Under the pieces are notes generated by a model that was not told where the DNA came from, made no database searches, and saw only the letters and a list, made by a program, of their open reading frames with translations. The position numbers were made by a program, and so were the translations under genes. This document shows positions 1 through 6,043 of a stretch of DNA of 6,721 nt, one piece after another; position 1 is the first letter of the stretch, and the number at the start of each line of letters is the position of its first letter. This DNA comes from Lysobacterales bacterium. GTDB taxonomy: Bacteria; Pseudomonadota; Gammaproteobacteria; Xanthomonadales; Marinicellaceae. The DNA lies in the NCBI GenBank assembly GCA_015494035.1, contig WGBZ01000011.1, positions 1-6,721 on the forward strand. The letters are read 5' to 3'.

Positions 1-11
1 CCAGACAGGAC

Positions 12-39
12 TTGAGATGGTGTCTCTGCAGCCCCATAA
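12..39 (+). promoter_or_regulatory. Possible sigma-70 promoter of the 357-aa gene
   Basis: A TTGAGA hexamer (12-17, five of six matches to the -35 consensus) is followed after 16 bases by CATAAG (34-39, four of six matches to the -10 consensus). It lies upstream of a strong ribosome binding site. Only 60 bases of upstream sequence are visible, so the gene could equally be read from a promoter or operon to the left of the window. This is a pattern match only. Confidence 0.25.
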
Positions 40-62
40 GTTCATTGAACCTAATGACCTAT

Positions 63-67
63 GGAGG
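63..67 (+). promoter_or_regulatory. Shine-Dalgarno that sets the start of the 357-aa gene
   Basis: GGAGG sits eight bases before the ATG at 76. An in-frame ATG at 61 overlaps this site and has no ribosome binding site of its own, so translation most likely starts at 76 and the longer 362-aa reading is less likely. Confidence 0.8.
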
Positions 68-75
68 AAATCAAG

Positions 76-1149
76 ATGGCACAAGTGTATGGAAAAGTGA
101 ATGACATTCAGGACATTCGCCGCATCAATTGCCTGATCCGCGATGAGATGCTGGCGGTGGAAAGCCCCGATCAGCTGACCGATCTGAAAAAACGCAGTGA
201 TTACCTGTGCACGCTGACATATTCTCCCTTCTGGAAGAAACATTTTGGTCATCAACTGGAAAAAATGCGGGAGGTGGCTTGCGAAGAAAACCGTGTGACG
301 GTGCAACTGGCCAATTACGTGGCCAAGAGCCGTGGCTGGGACAAGTCCTATTCTCCATGGGGCAAAGACCGCATCAACGTGGAAGAAGCCCTGAAAGAAC
401 TGCCCGAAGAAGTCCTGCGGGAAGTCACCGAAGGCACCATCAACCTGAAAGCCGATGTGGAAGCGCTGGATCAGATTCGTCATCTCTACTGCGACATTCG
501 CAAGGCCATGGTCGTGGTTGATGACCCCGAAGAGCTGTTGAAACTGAAACGGGCTTCTGACATGACGCATGTGTTGGTGCATATGCCTGATTTTTCCTGC
601 CGCTTTGGTGATGCCTACCAAAAAGTGGTGGATCTGGTGCATGCCGAAGAAGAGCGCACCGTTAAATTGGCCAATCTGGTGGCTGAGGTCAATGGCTGGC
701 AAATCGCCTTTGAATGCTGGGGCGGTGAAGACATGGGTGAAGATGAAACCATCGAAGCCTACCTCAAGCGTCTGGAAGAAGAGGAAAAGAAAGCCAGTCA
801 GTACATTCCCACCGAAGTCAAATACAAAGAAGGCAAAGTGCTGTGGCTGGTTTATTACAAACCTTCCCGCAAGCGCTGGTATGCCAAGCGGATTTATTTC
901 CCCGGTTCGGCCAGAGACATCCAGCTGGAAGGCCCGGGCGAGTATGAAAACCGGTTTGGCCGTAAGGTGTGGGGTGTGAAGATCACTTACAAGGCCCTGG
1001 TGGCTGAACGGGTGATCCACCGTCACGGCAAAGTCATCCGACTGCCGGAAACCTGGATCACGCGTGAGAAGATTGTGCCGCTGCCGGAAGATGCCGAGCA
1101 GATCAGCCTGCAGGAAGAACGGCCACCACAGGCCATGTCCATTGCCTGA
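76..1149 (+). CDS. Unrecognised 357-aa protein with a tandem internal duplication
   Basis: I do not recognise this family, and no catalytic motif, signal peptide or membrane segment is apparent, so it is probably cytoplasmic. Residues 11-96 and 131-216 are two copies of one unit. They align without gaps at a constant offset of 120 residues, with 30 of 86 positions identical by my count. Shared landmarks are I14R15/I134R135, C19/C139, I21R22/I141R142, S41D42/S161D162, F57G58/F177G178, the T-V-x-L-A-N block at 75-80/195-200, G87W88/G207W208 and W95G96/W215G216. The copies look mainly helical. Acidic, probably helical stretches follow them (about 101-119 and 223-241, the latter EEEEKK-rich). The C-terminal part (about 245-337) is different: basic, rich in aromatic residues and probably beta-rich, with W-L-V-Y-Y and R-W-Y-A-K-R motifs. 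The start at 76 is fixed by GGAGG. The gene ends before an intrinsic terminator and appears to be transcribed separately from yajC. Coding reality is well supported by length, the duplication and the ribosome binding site; function is unknown. Confidence 0.88.
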   Translation: MAQVYGKVNDIQDIRRINCLIRDEMLAVESPDQLTDLKKRSDYLCTLTYSPFWKKHFGHQLEKMREVACEENRVTVQLANYVAKSRGWDKSYSPWGKDRINVEEALKELPEEVLREVTEGTINLKADVEALDQIRHLYCDIRKAMVVVDDPEELLKLKRASDMTHVLVHMPDFSCRFGDAYQKVVDLVHAEEERTVKLANLVAEVNGWQIAFECWGGEDMGEDETIEAYLKRLEEEEKKASQYIPTEVKYKEGKVLWLVYYKPSRKRWYAKRIYFPGSARDIQLEGPGEYENRFGRKVWGVKITYKALVAERVIHRHGKVIRLPETWITREKIVPLPEDAEQISLQEERPPQAMSIA

Positions 1150-1220
1150 TTTCAGGCGTTGTGCATGGCTGGAAAACCGTGAAGTATCTGTGGACTAACG
1201 GGCCAGCATTATCGCCCCTC

Positions 1221-1245
1221 AAACCCGGCGCAAGCCGGGTTTTTT
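1221..1245 (+). terminator. Rho-independent terminator after the 357-aa gene
   Basis: A perfect nine-base-pair stem (1221-1229 with 1234-1242, AAACCCGGC against its complement) closes on a GCAA tetraloop of the stable GNRA type and runs into a T tract ending at 1245. It lies 72 bases past the stop codon. This is a textbook intrinsic terminator and implies that the upstream gene and yajC are separate transcripts. Confidence 0.92.
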
Positions 1246-1551
1246 GTGCGCTGTTGTCGGTGGTGCAAAGCGCACTGTGTTATGCCCGATTCGTGTCTGG
1301 GAAACTCGGGTGAACCTTGGGGAAAAGTGGCCATGGGCACTATGAGGCTATATCACTGAGGATTTCATTCACCCGAAGCCCGTGTCGTCTGTCTGTAAAG
1401 CAGTGTTTGGCAAGTTAACGGAATTTTAATGCAGCCGGGTTGTCCCATGGCGCACTGCCCCCCATCTGCTGTCCAGTTTGTCCAGAGAGTGGATAAAGAG
1501 AGCGCATCAGTCTTGTCCGTGGACGCCGGAACAGGAGTGGGGCTTGCCCTG
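1246..1551. other. Gene-free spacer of about 300 bases
   Basis: I see no credible gene here. The only long open frame is on the minus strand. It would run across the predicted yajC promoter and into the palindromic element, has no convincing ribosome binding site and encodes nothing recognisable. No tRNA, known riboswitch or terminator was found. The stretch could hold upstream regulatory sites for yajC or a decayed gene, but the sequence alone does not show which. Confidence 0.5.
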
Positions 1552-1578
1552 TTGGCCGCCAGGGATTTGTGAGATAAT
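1552..1578 (+). promoter_or_regulatory. Probable extended -10 promoter for yajC-secD-secF
   Basis: The -10 hexamer GATAAT (1573-1578) is preceded by TGA, giving the extended TGn element at 1570-1572. A possible -35 TTGGCC (1552-1557) stands 15 bases upstream of the hexamer, which is short but tolerated when the -10 is extended. Transcription would begin near 1585. That gives a leader of roughly 240 bases before yajC, most of it made of the palindromic element at 1615-1782. It is the best promoter candidate between the upstream terminator and yajC. Confidence 0.5.
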
Positions 1579-1614
1579 ACGGCCCTTTGAATTTTTACGC
1601 CAGCCAGTGGGCAC

Positions 1615-1782
1615 TTAAGGAGCCTCTGATTGAATCTGGCGCGAACAGATTGTCGTGAAAAATTGTTCAGCTCAAGGCGCAAGCCGCATGCAATAGCAAG
1701 CTATTGTGAAGGTTTGCAACGCAGGAATGGACGATTTTGCGCCGCAAGATGACGTGTCACGATTCGATCAGAGGCTCCTTAA
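1615..1782. mobile_element. 168-bp palindromic MITE-like element
   Basis: The ends are 22-bp inverted repeats matching at 21 positions: TTAAGGAGCCTCTGATTGAATC at 1615-1636 and its near-complement at 1761-1782. The exact centre of the element (between 1698 and 1699) is also the centre of a short perfect hairpin, CAATAGC-aa-... at 1691-1706. Comparing the two halves position by position shows further weak symmetry, for example around 1658-1669. The whole unit therefore looks like one degenerate palindrome and not two unrelated repeats. It encodes no transposase. These are properties of miniature inverted-repeat transposable elements mobilised in trans. TTAA is present at both ends, so the target duplication could be TTAA, the inner TA, or none, and I cannot assign a parent transposase family. 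It lies 40 bases upstream of the yajC start, inside the probable leader. Confidence 0.72.
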
Positions 1783-1797
1783 CCGAACCGCTAGCTA

Positions 1798-1820
1798 GCA
1801 AAAACCCCTCAGGAGGTTGC
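1798..1820 (+). promoter_or_regulatory. yajC ribosome binding site, possibly in a small hairpin
   Basis: AGGAGG (1811-1816) is a near-perfect Shine-Dalgarno six bases before the ATG at 1823, which selects that ATG over the in-frame TTG at 1817. The same bases can pair upstream: GCAA (1798-1801) with TTGC (1817-1820), and CC (1805-1806) with GG (1815-1816), with an AAA bulge and one C-A mismatch. The Shine-Dalgarno could therefore be partly hidden. The binding site itself is secure. The hairpin is weak and its regulatory meaning is only inferred. Confidence 0.75.
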
Positions 1821-1822
1821 TC

Positions 1823-2161
1823 ATGTTTGATTTTTTCATTTCCGCCGCTCAGGCCCAGGATGGTGCTGCCGCCGGCCAGGCCAATCCCATCACCAGCATT
1901 CTGTTTCTGGTGGTGTTTTTCGGCATTATGTGGTTGCTGATTATTCGCCCGCAGCAAAAACGCCTGAAGGAACACCAGGCCCTGATTGCGGCCTTGTCCA
2001 AAGGTGATGAAGTGGTTACCAATGGTGGTGTAGTTGGCAAGATCACCAAACTTGATGACAATTTCGTGACGGTTGAGGTGGCAGACGGCGTGACCCTGAA
2101 TGTGCAGCGCTCGGCCATCGCCAATGTGTTGCCCAAGGGCACCATCAAGAGCCTGAAATAA
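1823..2161 (+). CDS. yajC: Preprotein translocase subunit YajC
   Basis: YajC is a small inner-membrane protein that copurifies with SecDF and YidC around the SecYEG channel; it is not essential in E. coli. The 112-residue product has the usual family length and layout. A short N-terminal segment with AAQAQ is followed by one hydrophobic membrane span (about 23-41, ITSILF...LLII), then the family signature RPQQKR (42-47) at the cytoplasmic face. The soluble domain carries GDEVVT (61-66), NGGVVGKI (67-74) and a short beta-rich end. The start at 1823 follows AGGAGG by six bases. secD begins 92 bases downstream with no terminator between, so the two are probably cotranscribed. In many gammaproteobacteria tgt lies directly upstream; here it does not. 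Confidence 0.96.
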   Translation: MFDFFISAAQAQDGAAAGQANPITSILFLVVFFGIMWLLIIRPQQKRLKEHQALIAALSKGDEVVTNGGVVGKITKLDDNFVTVEVADGVTLNVQRSAIANVLPKGTIKSLK

Positions 2162-2241
2162 CCCTTTTTGAGCCTTTGTTGACTGATTGATCCACGGACC
2201 TGACCCGGCTGGCACTGACTGGCCTGGTGAAGTCAAAACCC

Positions 2242-2245
2242 AGGA
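2242..2245 (+). promoter_or_regulatory. Shine-Dalgarno that sets the secD start
   Basis: AGGA stands eight bases before the ATG at 2254. The open frame extends to an upstream ATG at 2227 that would add nine residues, but the SecD family begins with a motif like MNRYPLWK, which matches the 2254 start. Confidence 0.7.
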
Positions 2246-2253
2246 TACCCTCT

Positions 2254-4104
2254 ATGAACCGTTACCCCTTATGGAAAAACCTGCTCATTGTGTTTGTGAT
2301 TGTGATGGGTTTTTATTACGCCCTGCCAAACATTTTCGGGCAAAGCCCGGTGGTGCAGGTCAGCCCAGAAAAAAGCGCCCCGGTGGATGCCTCGCTGAAA
2401 CAAGCCATTGAACAACGGCTGAAGGACAATAACATCCCTTTTGAAGCGGTGGCCATTGACAACAATTCGGTGCTGATCAAGTTCAACTCCCTGGACGACC
2501 AGCTCAAGGCCAAGGACGTGCTGGAAAGCCTGAAAGGCTATCGCGCCGCCTTGAACCTGAAGCCCAATGTGCCTGAGTGGCTGGTGAAAACCGGTGGCAA
2601 ACCCATGAACCTGGGGCTGGACCTGCGCGGCGGCGTGCATTTTCTCCTGCAGGTGGACATGGACGCGGCCGAAAAGCAACTGAAAGAACAACTCGTCAGT
2701 GACATTCGTCAGCTGCTGAAAGAAGACAAGATTTCCAATCGCGCCATCAAGGTCGATGGCCGCACCATTAAAGTCCGCTTGCGTTCCGAAGCGGATTTGC
2801 AAAAGGCGTACGACAAATTGCGCACCCGGTTGACCGATCTGGCTTTTTCCACCGATGACAGCAATGGTGACTATTGGTTGATTGGCAAGCTCAAGGAACA
2901 GGCGCTGGTGAACATGAAAAACAAGGCGCTGGAACAGAACCTGACTACCTTGCGTTCACGCGTGAACGAGCTGGGCGTGGCTGAGCCACAAATCCAGCAG
3001 CAGGGCAGCGACCGCATTGTGGTGGAATTGCCCGGCATTCAGGACACGGCCAAAGCCAAGCGCTTGCTGGACGCCACCGCCACGCTGGAGTACCGTGCGG
3101 TGGACATGGAGCACAATGCCTATGAAGCCGAACGGACGGGCCGCATTCCGGTTGGCTACAAGCTGTATCACGACAAGCAGGGCAACCCGGTTTTGCTGAA
3201 AAAACGGGTGATCGCCTCGGGTAATCAGCTCATTAACGCCAGTTCCGGGGTGGATCAGCAAACCGGTACGCCCATGGTGTCGGTGACGTTAAACAGCCTC
3301 GGCGCCAAGCGCATGCTGGAGTTCACCAAGAAAAACGTGGGCAATAATATGGCAGTGGTTTACAAGGAGCGGATTCCGGTGGGCAAGGACCCGGAAACCG
3401 GCAAAACCCGCTACAAGGATTCGGAAGTGGTGATCAGTAACGCGCGCATCAATGGTGTGTTCAGCAGCCGTTTCCAGACCACCGGCCTGGACAGCATGGA
3501 AGAAGCCACCCAACTGGCGTTGTTGTTGCGTGCCGGCGCCCTGGCCGCGCCAGTAGAAATTGTGGAAGAACGCACGGTGGGCCCAAGCCTGGGTCAGGAA
3601 AACATTGAGAAAGGCTTCAAGTCGGTGGTGATCGGCTTTATTATCGTGCTGATTTTCATGGCAGTCTACTACAAGGTGTTTGGTCTGATTGCCGACGTGG
3701 CGCTGGCGCTGAACCTGGTGCTGATTGTGGCCATTCTGTCCCTGTTGGGTGCCACATTGACCTTGCCGGGCATCGCGGGCATTGTGCTTACCGTGGGCAT
3801 GGCCGTGGATGCCAACGTGCTGATTTTCGAACGCATTAAGGAAGAACTGCGTGCAGGCACTTCCATTCAGACCGCCATCAAGGCCGGTTATGAAAAGGCG
3901 TTCTCGACCATTGCGGATGCCAATATCACCACCCTGATTGCGGCCATCGTGCTGTTTGCCTTTGGTACCGGCCCCATTAAGGGCTTCGCCATTACCCTGG
4001 GCATCGGTATCCTCACTTCCATGTTTACCGCCATTATGGTGACGCGGGCACTGATTAACTGGCTGTATGGTCGCAAGAAGAATTTGCGCAGCATTCCCAT
4101 TTGA
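2254..4104 (+). CDS. secD: Protein translocase subunit SecD
   Basis: SecD is the larger half of the SecDF complex, an inner-membrane RND-superfamily machine that uses the proton gradient to help pull preproteins through SecYEG to the periplasm. The 616-residue product matches the usual length. It has an N-terminal membrane span (about 9-27) after MNRYPLWK, the conserved GLDLRGG (121-127) at the start of the periplasmic region, and a large periplasmic domain that includes RVNELGV and a later LLRAGALAAPV segment. Five further membrane spans fall between about 457 and 602. The conserved acidic residue in membrane span 4, D519 in the G-M-A-V-D-A-N-V motif, is present and corresponds to E. coli D519, which is needed for proton-driven function. 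No truncation or frameshift is seen. secF follows after 51 bases without a terminator. Confidence 0.98.
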   Translation: MNRYPLWKNLLIVFVIVMGFYYALPNIFGQSPVVQVSPEKSAPVDASLKQAIEQRLKDNNIPFEAVAIDNNSVLIKFNSLDDQLKAKDVLESLKGYRAALNLKPNVPEWLVKTGGKPMNLGLDLRGGVHFLLQVDMDAAEKQLKEQLVSDIRQLLKEDKISNRAIKVDGRTIKVRLRSEADLQKAYDKLRTRLTDLAFSTDDSNGDYWLIGKLKEQALVNMKNKALEQNLTTLRSRVNELGVAEPQIQQQGSDRIVVELPGIQDTAKAKRLLDATATLEYRAVDMEHNAYEAERTGRIPVGYKLYHDKQGNPVLLKKRVIASGNQLINASSGVDQQTGTPMVSVTLNSLGAKRMLEFTKKNVGNNMAVVYKERIPVGKDPETGKTRYKDSEVVISNARINGVFSSRFQTTGLDSMEEATQLALLLRAGALAAPVEIVEERTVGPSLGQENIEKGFKSVVIGFIIVLIFMAVYYKVFGLIADVALALNLVLIVAILSLLGATLTLPGIAGIVLTVGMAVDANVLIFERIKEELRAGTSIQTAIKAGYEKAFSTIADANITTLIAAIVLFAFGTGPIKGFAITLGIGILTSMFTAIMVTRALINWLYGRKKNLRSIPI

Positions 4105-4155
4105 TCGACACAGTCAAAACATCAGCCTCAGCACACGGTAACAAAGGACAACATT

Positions 4156-5088
4156 ATGGATTTTCTGAAAAACACGCAAATCGACTTCATGGGCATGCGC
4201 AAGTACGCGCTGATTTTCTCCCTGACCCTGGTGACCCTGTCACTGATTTCCCTGTTCACTCGCGGCTTGAACTTCGGACTCGACTTTACCGGTGGTACTG
4301 TGGTGGTGGCAGAGTTTTCCAAGCCGGTGGAACTGGATAAGGTGCGTCAAGCGCTGACCAGCCATGAAATTAACGACGGCGTGGTGCAGTATTTCGGTTC
4401 CACCACCGACGTGCAAATTCGCCTGCCTTCCAGTGGTGACAAGGACGAAGCCCGCATCAGCAACAAGGTATTGCAGGCATTCACCCCGCTGGATAACCAG
4501 GTCAGGATCGCCAAGGTTGATTTCATTGGCCCGCAAGTGGGAAAGGAACTGGTGGAGCAGGGCGCTCTGGCAGTGATTTATACCATTCTCGCCATTCTGA
4601 TTTATGTTTCCATCCGCTTCGAGTGGCGCTTTGCGGTGGGTGCGGTGGTGGCGCTGCTGCACGACATCATCATCACCATGGGCGTGTTTTCCTGGCTGTA
4701 TATGGACTTTGACCTGACTATCCTGGCTGCTTTGCTGGCGGTGATTGGTTATTCGCTCAATGACACCATTGTGGTGTTTGACCGCGTGCGCGAGAATTTT
4801 CGCCGTTTGCGCAAGAAAACGCCGGAGGAAATTTTCAATATCTCCATCAACCAGACCTTGTCGCGCACCATCATTACCTCCCTGACCACCTTGCTGGTAC
4901 TGTTTTCCCTGTATGTCTTTGGCGGCCCGATGATCAAGGGCTTCGCCTTTGCCCTGATTGTGGGCATCATCATTGGTACCTATTCGTCCATTTTCGTGGC
5001 CAGCACGGCTGCTCTGGCTCTGGGCGTCAAACGTGAAGACCTGATTCCGGTACAGAAAGAAGGCGCGGATCTCGACGCCACGCCCTGA
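4156..5088 (+). CDS. secF: Protein translocase subunit SecF
   Basis: SecF is the smaller membrane partner of SecD, contributing six spans to the proton-driven SecDF complex that assists late protein export. The 310-residue product is slightly shorter than the 323 residues of E. coli SecF. It shows an N-terminal span (about 16-35), the family signature GLDFTGG (41-47), a small periplasmic domain (about 48-130) and five more spans from about 136 to 290. Functionally important residues are in place: D203 in Y-S-L-N-D-T matches E. coli D213, and R237 in T-L-S-R-T matches R247, with the same 34-residue spacing. The start follows AAAGGA (4143-4148) by seven bases. It is the last gene of the yajC-secD-secF unit and ends 18 bases before a hairpin terminator. 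Confidence 0.98.
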   Translation: MDFLKNTQIDFMGMRKYALIFSLTLVTLSLISLFTRGLNFGLDFTGGTVVVAEFSKPVELDKVRQALTSHEINDGVVQYFGSTTDVQIRLPSSGDKDEARISNKVLQAFTPLDNQVRIAKVDFIGPQVGKELVEQGALAVIYTILAILIYVSIRFEWRFAVGAVVALLHDIIITMGVFSWLYMDFDLTILAALLAVIGYSLNDTIVVFDRVRENFRRLRKKTPEEIFNISINQTLSRTIITSLTTLLVLFSLYVFGGPMIKGFAFALIVGIIIGTYSSIFVASTAALALGVKREDLIPVQKEGADLDATP

Positions 5089-5106
5089 GCAATCATTGCC
5101 TAAAGG

Positions 5107-5141
5107 AAAAAAGCGCCACGGATCACCGGAGGCGCTTTTTT
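5107..5141. terminator. Bidirectional terminator between secF and suhB
   Basis: An eleven-base-pair perfect stem (AAAAAAGCGCC at 5107-5117 with GGCGCTTTTTT at 5131-5141) surrounds a 13-base loop that can itself form a CGG/CCG inner stem. The A tract on one side and the T tract on the other make it work on either strand. It therefore serves the end of secF on the plus strand and the end of suhB on the minus strand, as expected between convergent genes. Confidence 0.92.
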
Positions 5142-5179
5142 ATAGGGTCTTTGACAGGCCGCAGCCTGGTGGTGATGGT

Positions 5180-5977
5180 TCAGGCGGTGGGATCGCTTTC
5201 CAGCTGATGAATTTTTTTGTACATCTCGGCCACCAGTTGGAGATTGCCGGCGATGATGTTGCCACTTTTCAGGAAATCCTGCCCCGCCTTAAAGTCCAGG
5301 CACTGGCCGCCGGCTTCGGTGACCAGCAGGGAGCCGGCGGCTATGTCCCAGGGTTCCAACCCCATTTCCCAGAAGCCATCCACGCGACTGGCGGCCACGT
5401 AGGCCAGATCCAGCGCGGCGGAGCCAGCCCGTCGCACGTCGCTGGCGTGCTTGAACAGGGTTTTGAATTGCCGCATGTAGCGGTTGAACAGCTGCCGATT
5501 GCGAAACGGGAATCCGGTGGCCAGCAAGGCGCCGTCCAGTTTCTGTTTCTGATTGACGCGAATGCGTTGGTCATTGACAAAAGCGCCTTTGCCACGGCTG
5601 GCATAGAAGGTTTCATCCCGCACCGGGTCAAACACTACACCGTGCTCGATCACGCCATTATGTTGCAAGGCCAGTGATATGGAATAGTGCGGAAAACCGT
5701 GCAGAAAATTGGTGGTGCCGTCCAGCGGGTCGATGATCCAGACGTACTCCGAATCGCCGTGAAAACCGGACTCCTCCGCCATGATGGCATGGTCGGGAAA
5801 AGCCTGTTTCAGCGTGTCGATGATGACTTCTTCAGCGGCCTTGTCGGCCACGGAGGCAAAGTCGTTTTCCCGTTTTTGGGTCACGGGCATGGTTTGCGCC
5901 TGTTTTTGCAGCCGCAACAGGACATTGCCGGCTTTCCAGGCCGCCTTGACGGCAATGTTGACTTCAGGTTGTCGCAT
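5180..5977 (-). CDS. suhB: Inositol monophosphatase family protein SuhB
   Basis: This is a member of the Mg2+-dependent inositol monophosphatase family, which hydrolyses inositol 1-phosphate in vitro. In E. coli, SuhB also binds the Nus antitermination complex on rRNA operons; that role here is inferred from similarity. The 265-residue product has the expected length. Metal- and substrate-binding residues are visible: E68 and E69 in AEESG, D83, D86, G87 and T88 in DPLDGTTN (83-90), the GSAALDLAYVAA block (185-196), and D211 in the E-P-W-D-I-A-A-G signature. D45 in the N-terminal V-A-D-K-A-A-E segment also fits the family. The start ATG (5975-5977 on the minus strand) matches the family N-terminus, but only a weak AAAGAA lies upstream, and I could not identify a convincing promoter in the 66-base divergent spacer. 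It converges on secF and neighbours trmJ, an arrangement recalled from Pseudomonas. Confidence 0.96.
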   Translation of the reverse strand: MRQPEVNIAVKAAWKAGNVLLRLQKQAQTMPVTQKRENDFASVADKAAEEVIIDTLKQAFPDHAIMAEESGFHGDSEYVWIIDPLDGTTNFLHGFPHYSISLALQHNGVIEHGVVFDPVRDETFYASRGKGAFVNDQRIRVNQKQKLDGALLATGFPFRNRQLFNRYMRQFKTLFKHASDVRRAGSAALDLAYVAASRVDGFWEMGLEPWDIAAGSLLVTEAGGQCLDFKAGQDFLKSGNIIAGNLQLVAEMYKKIHQLESDPTA

Positions 5978-5985
5978 AAAAATTC

Positions 5986-6013
5986 TTTAACTGTGATAAG
6001 AACGCTATATGAT
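5986..6013 (+). promoter_or_regulatory. Possible trmJ promoter
   Basis: TATGAT (6008-6013, five of six matches to the -10 consensus) lies 16 bases after a poor -35 candidate, TTTAAC (5986-5991). Transcription would start near 6020, leaving a short leader of about 24 bases to the trmJ ATG. The spacer between suhB and trmJ is only 66 bases, so a promoter for trmJ must lie about here or overlap suhB. This is pattern evidence only. Confidence 0.35.
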
Positions 6014-6043
6014 AACCGCTAATTTTCATACCACCTAAGGCAA

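Noticed and set aside
1306..1376. A 9-bp perfect inverted repeat TCGGGTGAA (1306-1314) / TTCACCCGA (1368-1376)
   Set aside because: The arms are 53 bases apart and do not extend. A few such matches are expected by chance in a window this size, and no T tract or known operator is associated.
1365..1682. A 105-aa minus-strand open frame in the spacer upstream of yajC
   Set aside because: It crosses the predicted yajC promoter and enters the palindromic element, has no recognisable motif or clear start signal, and its composition is not protein-like for this genome.
1727..1798. A 23-codon open frame (MDDFAPQDDVSR...) ending 24 bases before yajC, considered as a SecM- or VemP-like arrest peptide
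   Set aside because: It lies mostly inside the palindromic element, has only a poorly placed AGG as ribosome binding site, and has neither a hydrophobic signal sequence nor an arrest-like motif. A frame of this length is expected by chance.
1790..1816. Resemblance of CTAGC...AAAAACCCCTC to the phage T7 terminator region
   Set aside because: Only short pieces match. The second stem arm and T tract are absent, and the AGGAGG here is simply the yajC ribosome binding site.
5096..5677. A 193-aa plus-strand open frame opposite suhB
   Set aside because: It is a shadow of suhB in the antisense direction, and its beginning contains the terminator hairpin. The suhB reading has all the family motifs.
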